Positions 32,123-40,372 of a stretch of 64,000 nucleotides of DNA are shown here, one piece after another. The notes under the pieces are model-generated. The model had not been told where the DNA came from. It was given only the letters and a program-made list of their open reading frames with translations, and did not search any database. Source of the DNA: Oscillospiraceae bacterium. Lineage in GTDB: Bacteria; Bacillota; Clostridia; Oscillospirales; SIG519. The stretch covers positions 1 through 64,000 of the forward strand of contig SVMS01000001.1 in NCBI GenBank assembly GCA_015067255.1. Direction: 5' to 3'. Both the position numbers and the translations under genes were made by a program. Positions within the stretch are counted from its first letter, which is position 1, and every line of letters begins with the position of its first letter.

Positions 32123-34338
32123 AAAGCTATATACTCTGAAAGCTTATTCTTTATTTTTTCAACAGTTCCTGCTGTACGGGCCTCTATATTAAGCACCATT
32201 AGAGGATCGTGGAGAGAAAGGCGAAGCAAAAACCAGCCCTTTTCATTCTCGCACTTAAAGTCTGCCCGAATGCCCTCGAAATTTTCCTTAAGCATTGTAA
32301 ATTCGTCAGAAGCTTCTACAAACTCCTGTACTTTTTCGAGCATTTCAATACCCTGTTTTTTAAAATCGCTGTCTGTAAGCTTAATTCTTATTTCTGTGCT
32401 TTCAACGGGATATTCAAGCTTTGAAATATTATCAAAAAGATTTTTATTATCCTTTGAAAGTAATGACATTTCAATTAACAGCTTACAGATAATATATGCG
32501 CCGTCATCAAGAAAATAGTTTTCAGAGAATGCGCCGTGTCCCGAGGTTTCCACCGCCAAGGGACAGTAAATATTTTCTTTGTTTAAGCGTTTGCACTCGT
32601 TTATTACGTTTTTATAGCCTCTTTTAAAGCGACGGTGTGTAACGCCTATATCCTCTAAAAATTCCGCAAGCTCACTTGACGTAACAGAGTCGGTGACTAT
32701 GACGGGATTTTTTTTGTCGCAATCTCTCATAATTACAGTTGCAAGCAAGGCAATCAAAGCGTTTTTGTTTATCTCTTTTCCGTCACCCGAAACAGCTGCC
32801 GCACGGTCAACGTCGGTGTCAAAAATAACACCCATATCGGCTTTATTATCTAAGACTGCCTTTGTTATTGACTCCATAGCTTCTTTATCTTCAGGATTGG
32901 GAATATGGTTGGGAAAGCTTCCGTCAGGCTCAAGATAAAGGCTTCCTTTTGTATCTGCGCCCAAAGGCTTCAAAACCTTTTCCACAAAGAAGCCGCCCGC
33001 ACCGTTTCCTGCATCAACTACTATTTTTTTATTTAAAAGAGGCTTTTGCAAGCCTGTTTTAAGGCGGATTTTTTCAACTAAGGAGTCTGCATATGCGCTT
33101 ATTATATCTGCCTTTAAAATTTTTCCCTCGCCTTGAGAAAATTCGCCCTTAACTGCTATCTCAATAAGCTTTTTTATTTCAAAGCTTTCCAGTCCCCCAT
33201 CCTCACAGAAGAATTTCATTCCGTTGCGATTAAAGGGTAAATGGCTTGCAGTTATCATAATTGAGCCGTCATACTTAAAGCCGTCAAGCACAGTAGACAT
33301 AAACATACTCGGGGTTGTGGCAAGAGAGCAGTCATAAACTGTTGCTGAGCTTTTTTTAAGTCCCTTTGCCGCCGCATTTAATAAATCGGGGCCCGAAAGC
33401 CTTGAATCCCGTCCTATTCCGATTTTAAGCTCATTTACAGCCTTGCCTGTTTTTACCGATAAAAACTCGGCAAAGGCTCTTGCTAAAAGCTCTGCAACTG
33501 CGGGGGTTAAATTTACATTTTCCCCCTCTGTTCCTTCAAGAGCTATTCCTCTTATATCGCTTCCGTTCTGAAGCTTAGATAATTCATTAAGCATTTTATT
33601 TTTCCTTGTATTATTTCTTTTTATTTTTGCAGCAAATTTCTTTTCTTTTTCTGTCAAATCTGCATTCAAAAGCATTTCGGGACGTTTAGCCGCTGTTGTT
33701 TCGATAGATTTTTCACGTCTAAACTCGCATATTTTTTTGTGGTGTCCGTTCAATAGCACCTCAGGCACTCTTTTTCCCATAAAAATTTCAGGTCTTGTAT
33801 AATGGGGGTATTCCAAAAGGGAATTAAAATGGCTTTCATCAGTAAAGCAGTCTTCTTCGGGCAAAACACCCTCAACCATTCTTGCAACGGTATCTATAAG
33901 CACCATAGCAGGAAGCTCTCCGCCTGTAAGCACATAGTCGCCCACTGAGATTTCCTCGTCTACTATCATATCAAGAATACGTTGGTCAACGCCCTCATAA
34001 TGACCGCAGAGAATTACAATATTATCATATTTCAAAAGCTCCGCTGCCTTTTTCTGAGTCAGCGTTTTTCCCTTTGGGGACATATACACGGTATGTACAT
34101 TTTTCAAATCCTTTGTAACGGCTTTAAAGCAGTTGTATATAGGCTCTGCTTTCATAACCATTCCCCGTGAGCCGCCGTAAGGAGAGTCGTCCGTTTTTCT
34201 GTGCTTGTCGGTTGTGTATTCCCTTATATCGTGTGCATTTATCTGCAAAATGTTATTTTTCTGAGCTCTGCCTATTATACTTGAATCCATAACCGCCCGA
34301 ATTTGCTCGGGGAAAATCGTAAGAACATCAAATCGCAT
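32119..34338 (-). CDS. trmD: TrmD tRNA methyltransferase fused in frame to phosphohexomutase
   Basis: One 739-codon frame holds two complete enzymes. Residues 1-248 are TrmD, which methylates G37 of tRNA. DDSPYGGSRGM, ILCGHYEGVDQR and the trefoil-knot loop SVGDYVLTGGELP are intact. Residues 249-739 are a phosphomannomutase/phosphoglucomutase with the phosphoserine loop TASHLPFNRNG, the Mg site DTDVDRAA and the sugar loop VETSGHGAF. No stop divides them. ATG 33594 (codon 249) has its own AAGGA eight bases upstream, so the mutase may also start there. TrmD overlaps rimM (TGATG). Confidence 0.85.
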   Translation of the reverse strand: MRFDVLTIFPEQIRAVMDSSIIGRAQKNNILQINAHDIREYTTDKHRKTDDSPYGGSRGMVMKAEPIYNCFKAVTKDLKNVHTVYMSPKGKTLTQKKAAELLKYDNIVILCGHYEGVDQRILDMIVDEEISVGDYVLTGGELPAMVLIDTVARMVEGVLPEEDCFTDESHFNSLLEYPHYTRPEIFMGKRVPEVLLNGHHKKICEFRREKSIETTAAKRPEMLLNADLTEKEKKFAAKIKRNNTRKNKMLNELSKLQNGSDIRGIALEGTEGENVNLTPAVAELLARAFAEFLSVKTGKAVNELKIGIGRDSRLSGPDLLNAAAKGLKKSSATVYDCSLATTPSMFMSTVLDGFKYDGSIMITASHLPFNRNGMKFFCEDGGLESFEIKKLIEIAVKGEFSQGEGKILKADIISAYADSLVEKIRLKTGLQKPLLNKKIVVDAGNGAGGFFVEKVLKPLGADTKGSLYLEPDGSFPNHIPNPEDKEAMESITKAVLDNKADMGVIFDTDVDRAAAVSGDGKEINKNALIALLATVIMRDCDKKNPVIVTDSVTSSELAEFLEDIGVTHRRFKRGYKNVINECKRLNKENIYCPLAVETSGHGAFSENYFLDDGAYIICKLLIEMSLLSKDNKNLFDNISKLEYPVESTEIRIKLTDSDFKKQGIEMLEKVQEFVEASDEFTMLKENFEGIRADFKCENEKGWFLLRLSLHDPLMVLNIEARTAGTVEKIKNKLSEYIAF

Positions 34339-34826
34339 CAGTCAAAAAGCCCTTTCAACGGTCTTATTTTCATTATTTTTTCATTTATATCGGTTTCTAT
34401 TATACACTCTTCAACAGCAGGAACAAGATATTCCCTGCTTTCACCCTTTATAACATAGACGTCCTTTGAGCTGTTTTGTAAAACCTCGGTTATTTTTCCA
34501 TATCTTTCGTTTGTATCGGCATCAAAAACCTCTACTCCGATTATATCCTTGATAAAATATACGTCTTCCTCAAGCTCGAAATCGTTCTCATCGGCATAAA
34601 GGATTTTATTTTTAAGCTTTTCGGCATTTTCTATGTTATCTATACCCTCAAGGTGAACAAGCAAATGGTTTTTATGAAGCTTTGCATCTTCTATATTATA
34701 CTCTGTGCCGTCCTTTAAAAACACGGTGTCCAGCTCAAAAAAGACCTCTGCGCTGTCGCACCAGTATTCTACCTTAAGGTCCCCTCTTATGCCGTGGGTA
34801 TTAACTATTTTTCCGACCTCTATCAT
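34338..34826 (-). CDS. rimM: Ribosome maturation factor RimM
   Basis: A 162-residue 16S-processing protein with the N-terminal RimM barrel (GKIVNTHGIRGDLKV, near residue 5) and a C-terminal PRC barrel (YFIKDIIGVEVFD, then REYLVPAVEECI). It helps assemble the 30S head around S19. It sits directly upstream of trmD and overlaps its start, the usual rimM-trmD order. Confidence 0.93.
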   Translation of the reverse strand: MIEVGKIVNTHGIRGDLKVEYWCDSAEVFFELDTVFLKDGTEYNIEDAKLHKNHLLVHLEGIDNIENAEKLKNKILYADENDFELEEDVYFIKDIIGVEVFDADTNERYGKITEVLQNSSKDVYVIKGESREYLVPAVEECIIETDINEKIMKIRPLKGLFD

Positions 34827-34843
34827 ATTTTTACGACCTTTCG

Positions 34844-36055
34844 CTATTTGTTCAAAAACTTATTCATAAGCTCCTGTCCCTGTGCTACATAAATTCCCGT
34901 TGAAGCCGCATTTTTTTCGGTATAGGTAAGTCCGCTTGCCTTAATATCGGCTCTTTGTTTATTTGTCCATATAATATAGGGTACAGGCTCTCTTGAATGA
35001 GTTTTAGTGATGAGAGGTGTGGGGTGGTCAGGCATAACAAGAACTGAAATTTCTTCATTTTCAAATTCTTTTAAAATATATCCCACTACTTTTTCATCTA
35101 TAAGCTCAATAGCTTTAACCTTGTTTTCCACCTCGTGTCTGTGTCCTGCTTCGTCGGGCGCTTCCATATGGATATATACAAAATCTTTTCCGTCCTTCAA
35201 AGCCTGTACCGCTGCTTTTGCTTTTCCTTCAAAGTTTGTAGTTACAGTACCTGTAGCACCTTCTACCTCGATAACCTGCATATCGGCGCAGATACCTATT
35301 CCTTTTATAAGGTCAACAGCGGAGATAACACAGCCCGAAAGACCTGTCTTTTCCTTAAAGTTTGAAAGCATCGGCTTCTTGCCCTGTCCCCAAAGCCAGA
35401 TAGAGTTTGCAGGACGTAGTCCTCTTTCGATTCTTTTAAGATTTACAGGGTGATTTTTAAGAAGCTCATAGCTCTTTTTCATAAACTCAGTTATAAGCTC
35501 TGCGTCCTCGCCCTTGGGCATATATTCCTTTATGCATTTATCGGAAATGTCGTGAGGCGGTGTTAAATCATAATCAGTATGTGTTCCGTCAAATACCATA
35601 CAGTGACGGTAGCTGATACCGGGATAAAAGGTTATTTTATCGGTGTGTAAATTTTCATTTATATAGTTTATAAGCTGAGTAGACTCCTCTGTTGTAATCT
35701 CGTCAGCGCTGTAATCAACCATTGTTTTATCTTCGTAATTTTCTTCGTCAGAAAGCGTTACTGTATTACAGCGGAATGTAACGTCACTGTCCTTAAGCTT
35801 TATTCCTATGGAAACAGCCTCAAGGGGAGAACGGCCCGTATAATATTTTTCGGGAGCATATCCCATAGCGCTTAAATTTGCAACATCGCTTCCTGGCGCA
35901 AAGCCGTCGGGTACTGTTTTAACCATTCCCAGCTCTCCCTGCTGACACAGCTTATCTATATTGGGCTTTTTTGCACATTCAAGAGGTGTTCTTCCGTTTA
36001 ATTCGGGTACTGCCTGGTCTGCCATACCGTCGCCTAAAATAACAATATATTTCAT
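34844..36055 (-). CDS. apgM: Cofactor-independent phosphoglycerate mutase
   Basis: A 403-residue metalloenzyme of the archaeal-type ApgM family in the alkaline phosphatase superfamily. ILGDGMADQ at the start binds metal and the catalytic Ser is in APGSDVANLSAMGY near residue 55. HMEAPDEAGHRHE and VMPDHPTPL carry the later metal ligands. It interconverts 3- and 2-phosphoglycerate. Some relatives in Firmicutes and Chloroflexi are proposed to phosphorylate homoserine, but no threonine genes lie here. Its start overlaps the birA stop by 4 bp. Confidence 0.87.
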   Translation of the reverse strand: MKYIVILGDGMADQAVPELNGRTPLECAKKPNIDKLCQQGELGMVKTVPDGFAPGSDVANLSAMGYAPEKYYTGRSPLEAVSIGIKLKDSDVTFRCNTVTLSDEENYEDKTMVDYSADEITTEESTQLINYINENLHTDKITFYPGISYRHCMVFDGTHTDYDLTPPHDISDKCIKEYMPKGEDAELITEFMKKSYELLKNHPVNLKRIERGLRPANSIWLWGQGKKPMLSNFKEKTGLSGCVISAVDLIKGIGICADMQVIEVEGATGTVTTNFEGKAKAAVQALKDGKDFVYIHMEAPDEAGHRHEVENKVKAIELIDEKVVGYILKEFENEEISVLVMPDHPTPLITKTHSREPVPYIIWTNKQRADIKASGLTYTEKNAASTGIYVAQGQELMNKFLNK

Positions 36056-36855
36056 AATTTTTCCTTCCTTATACTTATTTGTCCGCTTGTTAATGTTTTT
36101 ATTTGTCCGTTTTTAAGTTTTACAACAAGTCCGCAGTTTTCATCAATATCCAAAGCTAAAGCCCGACTTGTCTTTTCTTGTTCAGTAAAAGTTATCTCTT
36201 TCCCTATAACAAGACTTTTTTCTTTGTACTGTCTGCAGATTTCCTTTTTAGAAAATTCGTGATATTTTTCAAAAAATAAATTCAATATTTCAGCAACTAA
36301 TTTATTTTTAGTATCGGGGGTTTCTCTTTCAAAAACTGCTCCTGCAATATCCTTTAGCTCGTCGGGAAAGCTGTCCTTGGGGGAATATACATTTATACCG
36401 ATGCCAAGCACTGCATAAGCAAAGGTGTTATCCTTTGAGTAAACGCCTTCGGTAAGTATTCCGCAAACCTTTTTATTATCTATAAAAATATCGTTTACCC
36501 ATTTTATTTTTGCATTTTTATCAGATAGCTTCTTAGTAGCTTCACATACGCAAACTCCTGCAAGAGAGGTTATAAGCCCCACCTTTTCCGACAAATCCGG
36601 CTTGAGCAAAATACTCATATAAATACCGCTGTAAGCAGGTGAAAAAAAGCTTCTGCCCTTACTTCCCCGCCCGTCAGTCTGATGTAAAGCAATTACCGTA
36701 AGCCCTTCTTCAGCGCCCTGCAACGCTTCTTGCTTTACAATATCGTTTGTAGAACCGACAGTATCATATATCTGCAAAGAAACTTTTTTTGCCTTACCCT
36801 TTAAATATTTTTCTATCTGTGTTTTTGAAAGAAAATCACATTTTTCAAAACTCAT
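36052..36855 (-). CDS. birA: Biotin-[acetyl-CoA-carboxylase] ligase
   Basis: A 267-residue biotin protein ligase joining biotin to the carrier domain of acetyl-CoA or other carboxylases. The biotin/ATP site reads HQTDGRGSKGRSF near residue 80, then KWVNDIFIDNKKVCGIL near residue 140, and GIGINV. The C-terminal SH3-like domain ends the chain. No N-terminal winged helix is present, so it does not repress genes. ATG 36855 follows AAGGTG. It opens the birA-apgM-rimM-trmD operon. Confidence 0.9.
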   Translation of the reverse strand: MSFEKCDFLSKTQIEKYLKGKAKKVSLQIYDTVGSTNDIVKQEALQGAEEGLTVIALHQTDGRGSKGRSFFSPAYSGIYMSILLKPDLSEKVGLITSLAGVCVCEATKKLSDKNAKIKWVNDIFIDNKKVCGILTEGVYSKDNTFAYAVLGIGINVYSPKDSFPDELKDIAGAVFERETPDTKNKLVAEILNLFFEKYHEFSKKEICRQYKEKSLVIGKEITFTEQEKTSRALALDIDENCGLVVKLKNGQIKTLTSGQISIRKEKL

Positions 36856-36911
36856 TATTATTGTCACCTTATCTTTAATTTTAACATAAACAATAATATC
36901 CGTCAATCATT

Positions 36912-37120
36912 ATAATGGTTATAGATAGTCGAAAAAGTAAATAAAAATACTTTTTCGACGCCAAACCTATGATTTGGAAGCAAATTTTCGAAGAAAATTT
37001 GACAATAACCATTGCAATGAGTGTCGTGTGCAATTAAATCTTAAAAAATTTAATTGCACAAAGCCGATAAAATCGGCTTGCAAAACGCTTTTAAGCGTTT
37101 CGACAAACTACAATCATTAT
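36912..37120. repeat. Element of tandem hairpins with 23-bp terminal repeats
   Basis: The left end (36912-36934) and the inverted right end (37098-37120) match at 19 of 23 positions. Between them are at least six unlike hairpins: GTCGAAAAAGTA/TACTTTTTCGAC, CCAAA/TTTGG, CAAATTTTC/GAAAATTTG, GTGCAATTAAA/TTTAATTGCAC, AAGCCGAT/ATCGGCTT and AAACGCTT/AAGCGTTT. The first ~55 bp equal the repeat in the hpt leader. No coding frame is present. It lies between birA and tRNA-Pro. Confidence 0.8.
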
Positions 37121-37254
37121 CACTTTCAATTAAGATGATATTTTTACATTTTCAGACGGTAAAATCAGTAAAAATAATTTTTTTAAAAAATTTTAAAAAA
37201 ACATCTTGATTTTTCTTTTAAAGTATGGTATTATCTTATGGCTGTATTAAATGT

Positions 37255-37330
37255 CTGGGTGTGGCGCAGCTGGTAGCGTGCTACCTTGGGGTGGTAGAGG
37301 CCGTGGGTTCAAGTCCCGCCACTCAGACCA
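37255..37330 (+). tRNA. tRNA-Pro (anticodon GGG)
   Basis: A 76-nt cloverleaf. The acceptor CTGGGTG pairs with CACTCAG, and the D stem is GCGC/GCGT. The anticodon stem CTACC/GGTAG encloses the loop TTGGGGT with anticodon GGG. The T arm is GTGGG-TTCAAGT-CCCGC, and CCA is encoded. A UUCG-loop terminator follows directly. Confidence 0.95.
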
Positions 37331-37367
37331 AAAAACAAAGCACTTCTTCGGAAGTGCTTTGTTTTTT
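37331..37367 (+). terminator. Terminator of tRNA-Pro
   Basis: AAAAACAAAGCACTTC and GAAGTGCTTTGTTTTTT around a TTCG tetraloop. Confidence 0.92.
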
Positions 37368-37497
37368 ATCCAATCCGAAGGATTGGATTGGTATGTAATC
37401 TCGCGTTAGCGAGCATGTAATCAGTTCGCTTTTGCGAACTGTATGGCATCAAGGTATCAGCCTTGCATTTTTACCTTCGGATTGATTACAAACATCC
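37368..37497. repeat. Palindrome array after tRNA-Pro
   Basis: Perfect hairpins ATCCAATCC/GGATTGGAT (37368-37388), CTCGC/GCGAG (37400-37413), CAGTTCGC/GCGAACTG (about 37422-37441) and CAAGG/CCTTG are separated by the spacer TATGTAAT or a variant. An outer pair, CAATCCGAAGG (37371-37381) and CCTTCGGATTG (37474-37484), folds the whole array. The plan resembles the array at 24526 but with different sequences. Confidence 0.78.
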
Positions 37498-37502
37498 ACA
37501 CA

Positions 37503-37540
37503 AAAATCGACAAGGCTCTATTAAGCCTTGTCGATTTCAC
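37503..37540 (-). terminator. Terminator of the RyR-like gene
   Basis: AAATCGACAAGGC and GCCTTGTCGATTTTT form a strong stem just beyond the stop on the minus strand. Confidence 0.85.
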
Positions 37541-37544
37541 TTTT

Positions 37545-39578
37545 TTATTTTTCTATTATTGAATATCCAAGAGAACTCAATAGCTCATCCGCAGAGGTAA
37601 TAAGCATTTCGTCATAAATGTAATAGTCATAATCTGCGGCAGAACATCCGTTACCTGCTTTTTGAGCAAGGTAGGAGGAAAGGTCATTAAGTCCTTTAAA
37701 TGTGGTAAGACAAGCATGCTTTTTAGCTTCTGTATTCTTCACGTTAAAGCGCACTTTTTTGCCGTCATCCGATTTAACATTGATGCTATTTTTGCTGAGG
37801 GGCAGATATTCATAAAGCAGATGATAAGCATTCCATCTTGCATGTTCCTGAGCAATCAGCGCATTACGAACAGAGAGATTAAAATATTCGTTATAAGCGT
37901 ATTCTTCCTTATGTCTGTGACGCTCATTGATAAGCTCAATATTTGCACTTTTTCCGTCTTTTGTGTAATCGAGGCCAAGCAAATTGAGCTTTACACGCAA
38001 ATTCATTGCCGAATAGATATTGGAATATAAGGTGAAATAATCAAGTTTTTCCCAATCTTTTTCTGCTTTTTTCTGTATGTACTCTTTAAAGTCGGAACGA
38101 TTTCTTTCTTCTTCGCCTGCATACTGCGCAGTATAAACCTCGTTAAGCTTCTTTGCCATTGTGGATAAACTGTCGTTTACAATAACATCGTGATTAAATA
38201 CGCTGTTGCTTTTGCCAAAGTAGGAAACGATTTCATCACTTTGAATGTAAGCAGCTTCGCTTCGTACAAAAATATGATAGTTATTTTGCTCAATAAGAGC
38301 TGTTTTCAATCTTGCGCCGATTTCAATATTATGACAATCTTCCTCGGTATCAACAATAACAAGTGTATAGCTATTTTCCTTTTGCACCTGAGCTTTAATA
38401 GCTGTCAGCACCTTATAGGAAGCAGGAGCCTTATCAATGACAGTTGTTTTAAAAGGTATCTCAGGCAACGGGAAATATTCTGTCGCATTTAATTCGCTAA
38501 GAGCTTCAGACAAGCCGCCGATATTCCATTCTGTAGCATCTATATTGGTATCGCACAAATAGTAATTGACAGGTAATTCTTTATATTCACCATCAAAAGT
38601 AACAAGCTGATTATTCAGCACTGATTGACGATACAGCTCTTGACCGAGTTTTCCAAATCCAAGTATAAATACATTGATTTGTGTTCCTTGTTTAATAGCA
38701 GCATCTTCAATATATATATCAGGCAAATACTTGGTAACGGGATTTTCCTCAGTAAAGGTTCGAGCTACTAATTCATTTATACTAAAAGTATCAATATAGG
38801 CTTCCATACCGCTTTTTTCGATGATTTCACGGCGAATAGTTTCTGCTCTGTCCCCTTCCATTTCTACATATAAGTATATGTTTTTAGCTTTTTCTTCAAC
38901 CTTTTTATATGCAATAAATGTATCGATATAATTCAAAGCTTTTTCGGAATCGGGACAAACAATATTATAACGGGTTGATGTATTTAAATACCAGCTTTTC
39001 AGCAAACGCACAGTAAAATCCTTACGCATAACTGCATAGCCGTCTTCAATAAGCTCTTTTACAGAGGCCTTGCCCACACTATCGTCAAGCAACAATACCG
39101 CATTACAATTTTTGACATAATGAAGTGCCTTGGAGCTATTGCCGACAACAATATCACAAGTGTCTTTTTTCAAAGCCTTTGCAAGACGAAAAGCACTGAC
39201 AATAGAATTGCTGAAAGCCTCTACTGTTGCGGTAATGGTAGTTAGCATTGCAACAATAACGCCTATCATAAAAGTAAAGGGAAAGAGTACAAATTCCTTC
39301 GCAAAGCTTGTTACCATTTCCACTTTAGCTTCACCGACAAATAGTTTGATTGACGGTCCTATACAACCAATAAAGCCTAAAATATAATTGGACTCTTCTC
39401 CAAGCTCTATTACTTTATACAGAAACGGAACAAAGTATAACGACATATTGAGTGCAAAAACAACGCCGACAAATACCGCAGTTTCATTTAACCTTCTTTT
39501 TTGAAACCTGCCAACGATAAAACGCAGCAGCATCAATACCTCGATAATTAAAATTAAGATAATAATTATGTTCCACAT
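37545..39578 (-). CDS. Membrane protein with Rossmann and RyR-like domains
   Basis: A 677-residue protein of unknown function. Residues 1-20, about 32-55 and 100-125 are transmembrane helices, with no potassium filter sequence. Two Rossmann-like units follow: one near residues 140-170 and one near 290-320 with VFILGFGKLGQELYR, a TrkA-N type nucleotide loop. The C-terminal 110 residues resemble a ryanodine-receptor (RyR) repeat: AQEHARWNAYHLLYEYLP, then KKHACLTTFKGL and YDYYIYDEML. This suggests a ligand-sensing membrane protein. It is a single gene with its own promoter (TTGTAA-17-TATAAT) and AAGGAG site. Confidence 0.6.
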   Translation of the reverse strand: MWNIIIILILIIEVLMLLRFIVGRFQKRRLNETAVFVGVVFALNMSLYFVPFLYKVIELGEESNYILGFIGCIGPSIKLFVGEAKVEMVTSFAKEFVLFPFTFMIGVIVAMLTTITATVEAFSNSIVSAFRLAKALKKDTCDIVVGNSSKALHYVKNCNAVLLLDDSVGKASVKELIEDGYAVMRKDFTVRLLKSWYLNTSTRYNIVCPDSEKALNYIDTFIAYKKVEEKAKNIYLYVEMEGDRAETIRREIIEKSGMEAYIDTFSINELVARTFTEENPVTKYLPDIYIEDAAIKQGTQINVFILGFGKLGQELYRQSVLNNQLVTFDGEYKELPVNYYLCDTNIDATEWNIGGLSEALSELNATEYFPLPEIPFKTTVIDKAPASYKVLTAIKAQVQKENSYTLVIVDTEEDCHNIEIGARLKTALIEQNNYHIFVRSEAAYIQSDEIVSYFGKSNSVFNHDVIVNDSLSTMAKKLNEVYTAQYAGEEERNRSDFKEYIQKKAEKDWEKLDYFTLYSNIYSAMNLRVKLNLLGLDYTKDGKSANIELINERHRHKEEYAYNEYFNLSVRNALIAQEHARWNAYHLLYEYLPLSKNSINVKSDDGKKVRFNVKNTEAKKHACLTTFKGLNDLSSYLAQKAGNGCSAADYDYYIYDEMLITSADELLSSLGYSIIEK

Positions 39579-39701
39579 ACGAACATCTCCTTTTCAATGT
39601 TGCCTATTATATCACAATTTAATCAGCATTACAAGAAATTAAATGAATAACAAATATCTTTTTGAGATATACTAAACAAAAATATTCAGGAGATGTTTGA
39701 T

Positions 39702-40136
39702 ATGATAGAAAAAGACACTATAAAATTGCTTCGTGAGTGTGATGCGGGAATTAAAATGGGCGTAAAATCTATTGACGATGTTGTAGACTATGTACAACAA
39801 AAAGAATTTCGTGAAAAGCTTATTGATTGCAAAAAAGAGCACGAAAAATTAGACCGTGAATTACAGGCGGCATTAGAAAGATTTCACGATGAGGGAAAAG
39901 AGCCAAATCCCATAGCTAAGGGTATGTCTAAAATGAAAACGGAAATGAAAATTGCTATGGAAACGTCTGATAATGTTATTGCCGATTTAATGACTGACGG
40001 CTGTAATATGGGGGTAAAGTCGCTCAATAAATATCTTAACCAATACAAAGCCGCAGACGAGGCGTCCAAAGATATTACAAAGCGTCTTATAAATTTAGAA
40101 GAACAGCTTGCCATCGATATAAGACAATATTTGTAA
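39702..40136 (+). CDS. DUF2383-like four-helix protein
   Basis: A 144-residue, wholly helical protein, probably a ferritin-like four-helix bundle of the DUF2383 type. Two related halves each carry a conserved run, MGVKSIDDVVDYV near residue 17 and MGVKSLNKYLNQY near residue 107. No complete set of iron-binding Glu/His residues is seen. AGGAG lies nine bases before ATG 39702; the upstream ATG 39693 touches that site. It is a single gene between terminators. Confidence 0.65.
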   Translation: MIEKDTIKLLRECDAGIKMGVKSIDDVVDYVQQKEFREKLIDCKKEHEKLDRELQAALERFHDEGKEPNPIAKGMSKMKTEMKIAMETSDNVIADLMTDGCNMGVKSLNKYLNQYKAADEASKDITKRLINLEEQLAIDIRQYL

Positions 40137-40138
40137 AA

Positions 40139-40180
40139 AAGCATCCGAGATTCACGATAAAATGTGAACCTCGGATTTTT
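40139..40180. terminator. Bidirectional terminator
   Basis: ATCCGAGATTCAC at 40143-40155 pairs with GTGAACCTCGGAT at 40164-40176, with A and T tracts outside. Confidence 0.82.
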
Positions 40181-40189
40181 TGGCAATTT

Positions 40190-40372
40190 TTATTTGTTCA
40201 ATATCTCTATTACTGTTTCTAATTCCTGCTGTTTTATGATATCCGGCCAAAGATTTTTTTCAACACAGTCTGTAAAATATTTTATTTCGTCATCATATGC
40301 AGTACAAGGCTTTATGTTTATGCCTGTTTCACCCTGCTCTTGCTGTTGGCTGTTAAGGATTTTTTTGCTTAT
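40190..40372 (-). pseudogene. 3' fragment of a Gfo/Idh/MocA-type oxidoreductase
   Basis: A minus-strand frame of about 60 codons reads PCTAYDDEIKYFTDCVEKN and then LETVIEILNK before a stop at 40190. The pattern YxxEixyFxxCvexN fits the C-terminus of Gfo/Idh/MocA dehydrogenases. There is no start codon or ribosome site. The frame is closed upstream by a stop inside the end of the adjacent glycosidase gene. It is probably the remnant of a sugar oxidoreductase deleted next to that gene. Confidence 0.55.

Noticed and set aside
187-37330. The tRNA-Pro remnant and the tRNA-Pro(GGG) as the two ends (attL/attR) of one island
   Set aside because: Their 3' halves differ in sequence and anticodon, and the DNA between them is mainly core genes.
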